Below, piece after piece: positions 1 through 11,724 of a stretch of 64,000 nucleotides of DNA. This DNA comes from Conoideocrella luteorostrata. Lineage: Eukaryota; Ascomycota; Sordariomycetes; Hypocreales; Clavicipitaceae. The notes beneath the pieces were generated by a model that worked only from the letters and a program-made list of their open reading frames with translations, was not told the DNA's origin and did not search any database. Positions within the stretch are counted from its first letter, which is position 1. Each line of letters starts with the position of its first letter. The position numbers and the translations under genes were made by a program. The stretch covers positions 186,001-250,000 of the forward strand of contig JASWJB010000008.1 of assembly GCA_032433595.1 (NCBI GenBank). The letters are read 5' to 3'.

Positions 1-311
1 TCCAGGGCAGTTTCCTCTTTTACTTGCGGCGGACCGTGCATCCGAGTTGAACAGACTAACATGCGCTATGAAGCATATTGTATCGTTGGGTCCAGCAGCC
101 CAGCTTAGTCCACTCCAAACTCCGCAAGACTACGGGTACCTGGCCACTGGCCAGTGGTTGACTACAGCACAACTATGGGCGGATTACCTATCAACTCCGC
201 TGAGCGTGGAGGCAAAGCACTTGCATTCAGTTGCTTGGTAATCCACCGACCAGGTGGTGGAATCGGCTCCCGAAGCCACTAACTGAATGACTCACGCTTA
301 CTCCGTATACT
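1..311. other. intergenic, no gene seen
   Basis: Only short unsupported reading frames occur here. A half-palindrome of the TACTCCGTA type lies near 299, just beyond the stop codon of the amidohydrolase gene. No RNA gene or repeat was recognised. Confidence 0.5.
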
Positions 312-1822
312 TCATACGTTTCCCGTCAAATTCTGCTCTGGTTGCTCATGGCCAGCCCACCCCATGCTATCTCGCCAAGACTTCTTCGCCCTCTCCAACA
401 TATCTGGAAACTCGAGAACATCCAACGCAACCCCAGCAAGACCCTTGGCCACTCTAACAGCATTGCAATATGCCTCCTTTGTGCGGGCAGCCTCGGCAAA
501 CTCAGGATTATGCGGCCCTTGTCCCTGCGGCCCCGGCCGAATATAAAAAGCAGCACTTAAACTCGGCATCGCGTAGCTCACATCGCCCTGGTCTGTACTC
601 GCCAAAACAGTACCACGGGTTCGGTCCAGCTCCGCATTCTCCAAGATGTTATGCTCCGGATCCAGCGCATTAAAGTATCGCGTGTACGATTGCGCCAGGA
701 TCTCATTGGGCACATGGTCCTTGTATGCGCCGCCCCTGGTGACAACCAATCGAGCACCAGTTGCTTTGGCGCCGGCCTCGAAACAAGCGAGGACCTTTTT
801 CCTCAATTTCTCCAGGCGGGATTGCGTACTGGCCCGAATGACAAATTGCCCTGCAGCGTAGGCGTGAATGATGTTGGGTGCCATGCCCCCGTCAGTAATG
901 TGCCCTTGGATAATGTCACCAGGCATGCTTTGCTGTCGTAGCATGGACACGTTGTTGTATGCCGAGATGAGTGCATCGAGCGCATTGATTCCAAGCCAAG
1001 GGTTGGCAGCCGCGTGTGCTTCTCGCCCGTAATACTCAGCCTTGAATTGCTCGTAGGCGGTTGTGAGCATTCGCGCTGCGTCGGGTATGATTCCCGGATG
1101 GGAGATGAGACTAATGTCAACTTTGTGGTCAGAGTAGGCCCCTTTCTTCAGCAGCTCTATCTTCCCGCCGCCTCCTATAGAATCCGGTCAATACCCGTAA
1201 ACATGAGTGTAGTTGTTATTGTCATCATCAATTACCTTCTTCGGCCGGCGTTCCGACAAGAACGATTTTGCCCGGCATTCCCCTTTCCTCCATAACCTCA
1301 GCCGCAACTATGGCCCCTATCACCGAAGCACTCGCAATGAGATTATGACCACATGCATGGCCAATCCCCGGGAGACAATCTGGAGTTACAGCCCAGTCAG
1401 TACGAGTTCGGACAAAAGATGCAGGCTCTAGACTCGAATATCATGTCTTTGAGTCGCGAAAGATCTCGGTCCTTACCCATTTCTGCGTTAAATGATACAA
1501 CAGCTCCACGCTTGCCTGAGTCATATACCGCTATCCATGCCGTCTCCATGCCGTATGCTGACGGCGTGACTTTCCATGCTCGGCGGCGTTTCATAAAGCT
1601 CGTGAGAGCTTGATGTGCAATGAACTCCTCGTAGCCCAGCTCAGGGTTGTCATGAATTTTAATATTGACCGGCCAAAATTCGTTTGCCACGTTTTCGGCA
1701 ACTACGTTGATATCTTCCAGCAAGCTCGGGCTTGTGTATCGAGTCGCCGAGTCGCATGGGCAATCGGTGGTGGAGACCACAACGAACCCGTCATCTCCAT
1801 CATTCATAGATATGTTCGCCAT
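312..1822 (-). CDS. M20-family amidohydrolase / peptidase (PM20D2-like)
   Basis: Three exons by eye: 1822-1477, 1379-1236 and 1174-312, giving about 450 residues. Introns of 97 bp (1476-1380, GTAAGG donor) and 61 bp (1235-1175, GTAATT donor) restore the conserved core. Visible M20 signatures are an Asp in an EMDCLPG segment, the metal-binding GHACGHN motif right after it, and a PAEEGGGG segment with the catalytic/metal Glu pair. The dimerisation domain begins around AHAANPWLGINALDA. Family members hydrolyse N-acyl amino acids or dipeptides with two Zn ions. No signal peptide is visible, so the protein is probably cytosolic. It is transcribed away from the Zn2Cys6 gene, with 1.8 kb between them. 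The exact substrate cannot be inferred. The gene looks intact. Confidence 0.8.
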
Positions 1823-3642
1823 TGTTGGAGGTAGGCGCTGAGGACAACGACGAGATCTGTAGCCACTCGGTCTCAGTGGCGAAATTGCATACTACGAGAG
1901 AAGAAAACGGTTGTTGTTGTTTTTGCTGATGCTCTATCGGAGGTCTCCGCCAAACGGCACAGTCGCTCCGCGAGCTCGATCCCTGAACCGCAGCCACCTC
2001 TCGCAGAACAAACTAGACACAATTGCACAGTGGACCTTGGCAACCACAACCCCAGATAACTAATAAATATACGGAGAAGTGCGGGGTGGAACCGACCCCG
2101 GATTGATTACTTCGCCCTCTGGAGGCGCCTTTCCAAGGCTCAATCAGCCATTTTAGCTCCTGCGACACACGTTCCCCCACATATTCGGTGTCAATTGTAG
2201 CGGTTATCTTTGAACGTGTGCTTGGGGCTACAATGATTGCCACATGCTTGACTGACTTTGTGTAAAATTCGCCGAGTGGTTAGCTGCCGGACTTGTCATG
2301 GCCTGCCCATCCTACTTTCTGCAAACTCAAAGAAAAGAAAAGTCATAATTCACAACATCAGCCATGGGATCAATAGGCGCCAATACATCTCCTGTTCCAG
2401 TGACGAACTATCCCGAAACGGTCAAGAAGATGCATCATATCAAAGACAAGGCTTGTGATTTGGCAGTAATAGCCGTGTTAGCCGGACAGGTCGAACAAAT
2501 TACCAGTAAAAATGTGTGACGAAAGATTGATGTCCATATCCGGCCTTTCCTTTGTATCACGTATGTCTTGCCAATTTGTTGACAGAACGTCGCCGGCCTA
2601 TCCATCTATTGTGGCATCATTCGGCTTCCTCATCATCCCCGAGGCTCTTATCCAGCAATATCGTGGGCAGCACAAAGAGATTTATCGCAAGTGGGTGGGT
2701 ATTTGTGTGCAGCTTATGTAGGATGTCGATTTATTCAGTACCATCTCCAGCCCTACTAGAATGATCCGTAAACCGAGCAGGCTAGAGACATTGTTTGGAC
2801 GGAAAATTGTGTTGATGCAGTGGCAGTGGCACAGGCACAACAGCACACCTGTCGTACCACAAATTCAAGCACCAGCTGTCCCATTGGTGGTCAGAATCAA
2901 GACCTTCATTTGCATCGCCTCAACGCACACTCTTAGCCAACTCTCTTCTCTCTACAGTGTCCCCATGCAGTGTTTAGTCGCAGTCGCACCATTGTCGGCT
3001 GCAGCAGCCATTCGCAAATTTCAGACAGTCTGACAGTAGGTAGTCTTGAACTCAATCTTGGGCTGCTTGTCGAGCTTTCGCAGACCTTTCCATTTGTACA
3101 TGCATCGTCCAAGATATTTAGGAGGTTAAACCACCCAGTATTTAAGACCAGTATTTTAATACATAATAACTATTTAAGTCCTAGGAATGAGGAACTTGCG
3201 CATTGGTCTCTCCACACGTGATGCCTACGTAAGCATGTGCATCCTGCTAAGTTACTCTCAGACACTCAAGACACTCAAGCCTTACTGCTGCGGAAACCCG
3301 TACGACTGGCCAATGCCTCTCAGTCAGTGCCTGGCTACTCCTAGTCTGCGCCACAGATCACGCCTCAGCACCGTCCCGGCTTGGCTATGGGGATTTGCTA
3401 CCTCATCGCATTTCAGTGTCGAACAATTTCCACAGTCCCATCACTCGATTTCTGAATGAAGTTATCTGCTTCGTGCGCCAACCCGCGCGCGGACAGCCTC
3501 CCCCCAAGCTTCCTTGGTCACTGTCATTCGAATCCATCCGTTCGAGAGCAATTGGGGAACACGGAAGCCATACCATGAGACGTACGGAGCTCGACGATCC
3601 AGGCCAGCACATCACCTCCCATCCAGCCCCCCTGCCCTCACC
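1823..3642. other. divergent intergenic region, 1.8 kb
   Basis: This lies between the amidohydrolase (minus) and the Zn2Cys6 regulator (plus) and should hold both promoters. I see no conserved frame, RNA gene or clear repeat. Confidence 0.5.
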
Positions 3643-5007
3643 ATGGTTCACAAAGCAACCACACCTCCCGACAGCTCCTCGAGCGAGTGTCAAGGATTGT
3701 CGCCTGAGCAGGTTTCCAATGCTAAAGCTGTTGCCGCGCCGCCACGGCCAGTCCGCCGAGGTCATTTCAAGTCGCGACTGGGATGCTTCAGTTGTAAGCG
3801 CAGGCGAGTGAAGTGCAATGAATTGCGTCCAGAGTGCTCGCCATGTCGCCGGCTTGGTTTGACATGCGTGTATCCCACGCCAGGCCAGTCATCCACTGGG
3901 CAGCAAGGGCTACGACCAAACCCTTCAGCCTTGAATCTTGAAGATCTAAGGTTTTATCATCACTTCTTTACCGTTGGCTTTCCAACCCTGCCACTGAGAG
4001 GTGACAAGGTCTGGGCGCAATGTGCCGCCATGGCTCATAATGTAAGTATTGCGGTATTCCTCCCAAGGTGCGTCAGCTTCAGCGTCATGCATACGCGCAT
4101 ACTAATTCCCTCTCGTTAATTCTAGGACCAATGCCTTGCACATGCTATTCTTGGACTCGGGGCATCACACATCTCCCAAAATTGCAATGTAGACTATCAA
4201 GCTCAAGCTCTAAGTCACCGGGTCGCGGCAATTAAGCTGGTCAATGAACAGCTCGACAATCCGCCGCAAAACACAATCGATGCAGACGCCCTGTTCGCTG
4301 CCATCATTTGCCTGCTCGCTCAGTCTTCATTAATGGCAGACAGCATGGTGGAATACTTGACCATGACAAGGGGTGGCAATCTAGTTGCCACTACCATCAT
4401 TCGCGATTTCAATGTATCAATATTCAACAATTTCAGCCCAGAGGGCCACGTCAGAATGGTCAAAGAGATGGTACTCGAGCAGCCTAAGGATCTCAAGTTG
4501 ATCGAGTCGTTCAAAAGTTCAGCTCTATCGTTAGAACCTTTGTGTCAGGGAATGAATGAAATTAAGTATTTGGAAGCCATGGTTAGCTGTATCGAATCTT
4601 TGAAAGAATCCTCACTCTCCGGTAGGTTGCAGGTCTTCTTTTTACCGAGATAAGCTGGGCCGACGATGCTGACTTTAGACATTGTGCAAGCTTGGATGCG
4701 TTTCATCCCACTCTACATAATGCCGTCTACTTTTAACAACCAAGAGTTCTTAGCTTTTGTCAGCCCACAGAACCATGTGGGCCAGTTATTGATCATTCAC
4801 ATGTTTTTGCTCGATTACCTACTTGGCCGATTTTGTGTACCACAGAAAGACGAGCCCAAACTACCCGGTCGAAAGTTTGTCATCATCTCATGGACGAAGA
4901 ACTTGGCGAAGTCACTGCCTCAACGTTACCAGCGTCACTTGGAGTGGCCACTTCAGTACTGCGAGGTGTTGGCTACCCAAGATTCTCGATATTTGCTGAG
5001 TCCATGA
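3643..5007 (+). CDS. Zn2Cys6 transcription factor (sterol-uptake-regulator type)
   Basis: Three exons: 3643-4041, 4126-4621 and 4679-5007, about 407 residues. The start is the ATG in a CACCATGG context at 3643; an upstream in-frame ATG at 3514 is less likely. The DNA-binding domain at residues 45-72 has the spacing C-x2-C-x6-C-x6-C-x2-C-x6-C (CFSC...KC...ECSPC...TC), preceded by a basic stretch. The rest resembles the compact regulatory half of Upc2-like fungal C6 proteins, with an LDIVQAW/FIPLYI-type segment in exon 3. Both introns are GT-AG (84 and 57 bp). It probably acts in the nucleus as a regulator. Its targets are unknown; the amidohydrolase next door is one candidate. Confidence 0.8.
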
Positions 5008-6229
5008 GCCGCCACTTATGGCTGGAACACACAAAGTCAACAGATTGCGCCTCTCGCATTCAGCACCAGAATGGTCTACGCATTCATACGATGAGCTGTT
5101 CGGGCAGGTTTTAGAGGGAAATCCATATTTTCTCAGTGAAGAGGTAGTATTATTACCTTTCATGGATAACTCACCCTGAATCATCCAAAGCGAGCACTGC
5201 GTGTCCGCTGTTGAGCGGCTATGACTTCCAGATCCAAACGCCGCGTTTGGATAAAGCTCCATAGAGGCTTAGGGCATATCCATGACTACGACTTTCTGGA
5301 AGTCAGTCCATGCATACATGAGGACGCATGGGCTACTCGACCATGTGCAAACGAGTTCGGAATCATCTTGATCAGCCAGAGTTCTTTACACTGAAAAAGA
5401 TGAGGGCGGGTCTGGTGGAGCCAGGTCGTGGTTCTGACCTAACAAGCGATGGTCCCCATTCACCAGAGGCAAATTTGCCGAGCTATTGATGCATGTTGAG
5501 GTACAAAATTTAGTGATTTTGGAACGGCAGTATAGACCTGGTCTGTTTTCACGCCTGCTGCGCGTATTGTCAATGTTGACTCGTTGGGTCAGACGTGACG
5601 TTCATACATAGTGTTACGCGATACCATGAGTTTCCATGTCACACATGTCGAAAGCAGTGCTGGTAAGCAAAAACAGGTCAATTATATAATGTAGCTGCGT
5701 CCTAAAAGATTTTTTGAACGAATGGTAAACCCATGTCACTCTCGGGGGGGGGGGGGGGCATCATCTGTACAGAGTGCTCAGGCTCTTGGCTCACAATTGG
5801 CCCGTCGATGTCCTACCCTAAGCTCAGGGCTTAAAACCAATTCCCCAGCACAACCCAGATTGAACTAGGTGAGCAGAGGAATTCGGTAGGGGATATGAAT
5901 TGTTCAGGCGTCTAGATATGTATGCGACCTATGGTGCATTGAGTTTCAACAGTTGTGCGATAATCGCATAAAATCGCTCTGAAGTTGTTAACAGGAGTGG
6001 GTAGATGAGGACCCCATCTTCAGCCAGCCACAACCCAAATGATTATGCAGGCAAAAACATTGCTATTCATGTAACAACACCCTAGAGAGCCCTCACATAC
6101 TAACTCATTTACTTCTCGACTTCATCGCAAGCAGTTATGCCATGAATGTGTCACCACCCAGAACTTGTCTGCGCCACCACCATGAGTCACCAACTTAGTG
6201 TTCAATACCGCTGCCACCCTCAGAAGCAA
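5008..6229. other. intergenic, 1.2 kb, with poly-G run
   Basis: No supported gene. A run of 15 G lies at 5744-5758. The last part leads into the tRNA. Confidence 0.5.
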
Positions 6230-6320
6230 GGTCGGATGGTCTAGTGGTATGATTCTCGCTTAGGGTAACACCCAAAGCTTAGCTTGCGAGAGGTCCCGTG
6301 TTCGATCCACGGTTCGACCC
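6230..6320 (+). tRNA. tRNA-Pro (anticodon AGG) with 19-nt intron
   Basis: The acceptor arm pairs GGTCGGA (6230-6236) with TTCGACC (6313-6319), allowing one G-T pair. The D-arm TGGTCTAGTGG is typical of fungal tRNA-Pro. The anticodon stem pairs CTCGC (6255-6259) with GCGAG (6286-6290). The anticodon AGG is at 6262-6264, and an intron of about 19 nt lies one base after it (6266-6284). The T-arm is CCGTG-TTCGATC-CACGG. A T-rich tract that could serve as a Pol III terminator follows at 6321. Confidence 0.93.
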
Positions 6321-6759
6321 TTTCTTTTTGCCCATTTCTCGTTTCTGTTTTTCTTGTAATCTCCTTTTTTGGTCTTGTTGTTGGCTGGTGGATTTGAAGG
6401 CTTTTTCCAGGCGCAAGTTTCGCTGCAGGTGTGGAGACGGAATGTGGGGCGCCTGGTCGGCATCCGTTGCACTACTCTGTACGGAGTAGTGGCTCGTATA
6501 ATATTGGGAGGTGGGCCGCGGAATGTTTGTAGACCCATGGCTGTCACGTGCAGCGCATTCTTCTTGGCGTCATGTCGGCGCGCGTCAGTAGAGGACGAAC
6601 GCGGGCGGCCGGCTGATGTACACTACACGCGCTGTTATTGTCTTCATCTTGTCGCACACAGTCATGCTTGGAGAACTGCCATGGTTTTTTTAATCTCCTG
6701 AAAATCGAAAACTAAGAGCAGAACGCGGATCGCCATATATTGATCACTGAATTGTCGCC

Positions 6760-7649
6760 ATGAACACGATCCTCGCTTCCATATTTTCTCCCCGCAAAGC
6801 TTCAGAAGACCGCGAAGTGGCTTCGTCGCCATTGGGACCTAAGTCAGCTATGTCCAGCAAGAGGCTCAAGCGCAAATCTCTCCCCGAGACCACAGTCAGG
6901 AGATCTGTGAAATTCGTGCGTTTTTCATTTCCAATTTTCACTCTGCATTGCTTCAATTCTGGAATGATTACTCCGTACAGTAGACGCATCTAAAAACTTT
7001 TGCTAATTTCTCGTTTGCGGCCTAACAGCATGAAATTTTGAATGACGACCCACCGTCACCCTCGGCATCTCGAAAGACAAGATCGCCTGGGAGATCGCCT
7101 GGGGGATTGCCTGGGGGATTGCCTGGCAGATCACCTGGCAGATCACCTGGCAGATCACCTGGGAGATCACCTGGGAGATCGCAAATCACCGAGGATGCTG
7201 TGGCAGACAAATCGCCTCGCAATACCGACACCTATTCTGATACGCCGGAAGGAGCCGCGCCAGTTGGGGATGAGTACAGCTTCAATCGCTTTGCAGGTCA
7301 CCGCTGGAAGGGAAACTCGATGGAAATTCAAGTCGAATGGGCAGACGGCGATCAAACGTGGGAAGATGAAGCTTCTCTGCATCAGGATGCCCCGGAAGCC
7401 CTCTTGGAATACTGGGAGGGCCTTGGTGGACGTCCTTCGAACCCACATGACCCGGACATGTTTGTCATCCACGCTATTCGCAAACACACCAAAGATCGCA
7501 AGAAGCTGCTTGTTGAGTGGGTTGGGTACGGACCTAAAGATGCGACTTGGGTGCCGCGGACTGTGGTCGAAGAAACCGCGCCCGAGGTCGTTGCGCAATA
7601 TTGGAAGTCAATCAAGGCTGCGAAGCCCAGACGACGACGAAGAGCGTAG
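6760..7649 (+). CDS. double chromodomain protein with SPGR repeat
   Basis: Two exons: 6760-6915 and 7029-7649 (113 bp intron, GTGCGT donor), about 258 residues. A basic N-terminus precedes a low-complexity SPGR/LPGG tract of 4-residue units. Then come two chromo-like modules. The first contains EIQVEWADGDQTWEDE. The second contains LLVEWVGYGPKDATWVP, with the Trp/Tyr aromatic pattern of methyl-lysine readers. The protein ends in an Arg-rich tail (RRRRRA). A role in the nucleus at methylated histone tails is likely, but whether it belongs with heterochromatin proteins or with domesticated retroelement chromodomains is open. The repeat tract may vary in length between strains. Confidence 0.75.
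7081..7182. repeat. 12-bp in-frame minisatellite
   Basis: Eight to nine imperfect copies of a 12-bp unit (GATCACCTGGGA-like) lie inside exon 2 of the chromodomain gene and encode the SPGR/LPGG repeats. Because the unit is a multiple of three, copy changes keep the frame. Confidence 0.85.
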
Positions 7650-8810
7650 CTGTTGTCTGACCTTCTGCTATGAGAAGCTGACAACGCCTGATGTATTTCC
7701 CCCCCTTCTGTCTGATGTTGTGTGTGTTACGATGTCTACGAGAGTGTTTTGAGAGCCTTTGACGGCAATGAGGAATTTAGGGTTCGCAGTAATCTGTTTC
7801 TTGTACATACTAATTACTACCTGTGTCATTCTGGGCGATGGAGTTACTTTTTGGGCAGGGCTGGCGTTTTTGGGGGTCTGATTTTTGTTTGTTGCTTAGG
7901 AATGGAACAGTACAGCAGCAGCCATTTATTCTTCGAACGGGCGATGCGCTTCATTACTGGCCACAAGAATCACATAATTGATGTAATGACTGCAGGACGG
8001 ATTATTGGACCTTTCCCACTGGTTGGATGGGAAGGTTGGAAGAATATGCTGGCATGTTGGAGAGAGACAAACGAAGATGGAGGATTGGTAAGCACATTGA
8101 GGAAAAGCAAATGGAAGCTGTTGTCATCGTAGCCATACAGTAATATTAGAAAACTCTGGTAAAAAAAAATATTGGTCGCACTGCGGGAGTCTTGAGTGTC
8201 TTGTTCATCACGCGCGGCCCCTCCCTAATATACGACGTCACCGTCGTCTCCTTATCCCCTCATTTGTCGCTCGATAGACATGACTTGATGTGACCTTTTT
8301 CGTCCTGCAGCCGATGGGATCCATGGCTATATCTGTCAACTGGTATACCTAACAACGAAGCAGGTTGGTAGACGGATAGTCAGGTTCAGGCTACTTGGCG
8401 GCAGGATCCGCAGGAACGACTAACGCGGCATGCCGGCAGCACAAAGGCCAAAGGCCCCAAGTCTGCCTCGGCATGCTAGACGAACCGCCCGGCCAACGTG
8501 CCCCGGGCCATCAATCGCAATCAATTAGGTGATGCTGCAGAGGTCCATGCCCCCAGAGCCATGCCCCCAGAGCCATGCCCCCCCTCCACCCCCGCATTGA
8601 CGACCGGCCATAGCTAACTTATACTCGATCCCGAGCAGGAATTGACTTGATGATACAGAGCCTGTCCACCCTCAGCATTTATCTCTCGGACTTTGTGGAA
8701 ACCTACTGTATCGACGGAACATTTTGAGCACCCCTTGCCGCCTGTTGAGCGTTTTTCTTTCCTCATTGCATGCTTCCTGGGATTTTCTGTACACACTGGA
8801 TGAAAACAAC
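7650..8810. other. intergenic, 1.2 kb
   Basis: The region holds a short tandem of AGAGCCATGCCCCC-like units near 8545-8583 and the probable promoter of the AtuA-like gene. The reading frame at 7722-8132 lacks family support. Confidence 0.5.
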
Positions 8811-11082
8811 ATGGCGCTCGCTTCGCCATCTGATACGTCGCGACAGCGACCCGTCCGGATCGCCAACTGCAGCGGAGCCGTCTGTAAGTCACTGGCTTTA
8901 CGTCACGCAAGCGCAAGTTGCATTTCAGAACCGATTAGTATTCATTGAAAATTGAGTAACTATTTGCTGATAGCGTCATAGCCGATCCCGATATTCATAT
9001 GTATAATCAAGCGTTCTATGGTGCCGTGGACGTCATCACGGGCGATTACCTGGCGGGTATGTTGGATCTACCGCGCCTGTCCCAAATCCCCCGAATGCTC
9101 TGCACTTAGGTAGATGGGATTAATGTAGTAATGGCGCTGTTGTCTTAGAGGCAAACATGGCGACTGACGCCGAAAAGCTTGCCGGCGAGCCCGGGTCAAT
9201 CGACGCCGGATGGGCACCGACAGCACTAAAAGGTTTGCGGTTGACGCTGGATCTCGCGGACCAGAAACGAATCAAGATAATTGTCAATGGCGGCGGTCTC
9301 AATCCAAAGGGCTTGGCTGAGAAGACTCATAAATTGGTACACATATGCAAAAGCTGGCGGACACTTTAAAAATCCATCATTTGGACTGACCACGTTTTGT
9401 GTAGGTCGTGGAGAGGAAGCTACAGCTTTGTGTTGCCTACGTTGACGGGGATAACCTCATGCATAAAGTCCACAACCTGCTCCCCGGACGGGAGGCTGCG
9501 TTAAAGATCCACCTCGACGGCGCCAATAAGGATGTCCGCATTTCTCAAGACTCGCTCTCCTTTCTTGATCATCCCCGGGAGATGCCCATCGTGGCGGCCA
9601 ACGCTTATCTTGGCTATCGCGGTATCAAACGCGCTCTTGATGAAGGAGCCGACATCATAATTTGCGGACGGGTGGCCGATGCGTCTCCCGTCCTTGGAGC
9701 AGCCGCTTGGTGGCATGGCTGGGCTGAGTCCGAGTACGATGCTCTTGCGGGCGCGCTCGTCGCCGGCCATCTGATCGAGTGCTCTACATATGTCACTGGC
9801 GGCAACTTCTCCGGAGCGTACAAGTATTCCGCATCTTCGTTCAACGACTTGGGCCCGCCCATAGCGGAGGTCGCCCATAGCGGCGAATGTGTTATTACGA
9901 AACACGAGGAACTGGGCGGCTTCGTGACGCCAGACACCGTGAAATGCCAGCTGCTATACGAGCTCCAAGGAAACATTTACCTGAACAGCGACGTCAAGGC
10001 GGACCTCACGGATGTCCAGGTCCGGCCGCAAGTGGCCAAGGACCGGGTTCACGTTTTCGGCGTCAGGGGCTACCCGCCTCCGCCGACCACGAAGCTTGCC
10101 GTGTTCTACCGGGGAGGATACCAGCTGGAGATCTTGATGAATGCGTCCGGATACGCGACTGAGCACAAATGGGACATGCAAGAGGCGCAGATACGCGGCA
10201 AACTGGGTGAATGGGGTCTGCTGGACAAGATTGACATTTTGGACTTCCAGCGAGTCGGGACGGCCCAGGAGAATCCTGTTTCGCAGCTCGCGTCCACGAC
10301 GTATATGCGGATATTCGCCCAGGCCAGGGATAGGAGTGTCTGCCGGGCAGTAGCTGGCGCTTGGAACTTCAATTTCATGGCTCATTTTCCCGGTATGTTC
10401 TTTTACCTCCTCCGTGACAATCTCGCTAGACGAGAGCTCTGAAGGAGCTCGAGAAAATATGAGTATGCTCATGAGGGAATTATTTCTAGGCGCACATTGT
10501 TCCTGGGATCTCCGAACACTCACCCCAAGGCCCTTCCTGGGGTACTATCCCTGCGTGGTAAGCCAACAAGAGATCGAGGAAGCTGCGACGATACTCACAG
10601 GGAGTGCGGACGCCACGAAGCAGAGACGCTTCGTAGTCAGGCCTCCGCAAGTAAATGAGCCGCTCGCTCCCCGCCTCAACTACGAGACGGCCAGCCCCGT
10701 CATGCTGGAGACATTCGGGGCCAAGACAATGCGGCCGCTGGGCGACGTGGTGCTTGGGCGATCTGGCGACAAAGGCGGCAACGTCAATCTGGGGCTGTTT
10801 GTGCAGACTGCAGCGCAGTTCGACTGGCTAAGGTCGTTCATGACGAGAGAAAAGTTAAAAGAGCTGATGCGGAAGGACTGGCAGGACGGGTACTTTGTCG
10901 AGCGGGTCGAGTTTGCCGGCATATATGCGGTGCATTTCGTGATTTACGGCCCGCTGGGGCGAGGCGTGAGCAGTTCCAAGCTGTTGGATAATTTGGGCAA
11001 GGGATTTGCTGAGTTTATTCGCGCCGTGTGGGTGCCTGTTCCGACAAGGTTTTTGGATGAGAATGCGACGTCGCATCTGTAG
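8811..11082 (+). CDS. AtuA / DUF1446 family protein (acyclic terpene utilisation-like)
   Basis: Five exons: 8811-8883, 8982-9056, 9149-9336, 9405-10392 and 10490-11082, about 638 residues; all introns are GT-AG and phase-consistent. The N-terminal AtuA domain begins VRIANCSGAVSDP and includes GDYLAEANM, IIVNGGGLNPKGLA and CGRVADASPVLGAAAWWHGW. The C-terminal AtuA-like domain contains VLGRSGDKGGNVNLGLF. The family is named for a protein needed by Pseudomonas to grow on citronellol-type terpenes; its reaction is poorly defined, and fungal members are uncharacterised. The gene appears intact, cytosolic and without membrane segments. The naming is by family only. Confidence 0.85.
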
Positions 11083-11724
11083 AGTAGAGCAGAGCAGAGA
11101 ATACGGCTGTACTCCGTACTCCGTACAAAGTACCTATTTACTTGTCTTGTCTGAGCGTGGTACGGGGTGCTCTGGTCCGATTTTCCGCAGTATCATGCAT
11201 CCCCTGCCAAGCCACATGGAGCAGTCATCGTTATGACGAGACTCAACTGCCATAGCTACGCTCAATTGAGCGGTTGAAAAGGCAGATAATTCAAGTATCA
11301 AAACGCGGCAGGATCAGTTCATTGGCCAATGGCTGTGTGAAAGCATGTGTGTGACTCGACGGTGGGCCCCAAGCTGTTGGCAGCGTTTGTTAGGTGGTAA
11401 TGCTATGGGTGACTCACTGCCAGATTCGCGCCTCCACTTGAATCTGACAGAGGACTGTCATCGCTGCTCGGCCCCCCTGTCCCGCTGGCTAGAATAGGCA
11501 ACTGGGCGTCAGAGCAATGCTTCTCTCCCCACAGTCGAGCTTTGAGATCCCCGCAGCTTTACTCTGCGTACTTTGTCCGCCGATATATATATATATGCTG
11601 CGCCGATGTCAGCTTTCGAGACTCGGTATACCACCACAAGTCAATTAATCAACTCAGTCGTTCCTCATCGTTCTCTTACATGATCGACCCGTCTGTCTCG
11701 CCAGCACAATTAATCGTTGAAACC
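11083..11724. other. intergenic with tandem TACTCCGTAC
   Basis: A doubled palindromic half-word (tactccgtactccgtac) lies just after the AtuA-like gene, near 11110-11126. The rest is the probable promoter and 5' leader of the Rei1-like gene, with a short AT dinucleotide run near 11583-11594. Confidence 0.55.

Noticed and set aside
7042..7752. 236-codon frame through the 12-bp repeats in the second frame
   Set aside because: Its repeats (LADH/LGDH) are a shadow of the minisatellite; the chromodomain frame has recognisable modules.
7722..8132. 136-codon plus-strand frame after the chromodomain gene
   Set aside because: No family pattern, no clear promoter or start context; probably 3' untranslated sequence.
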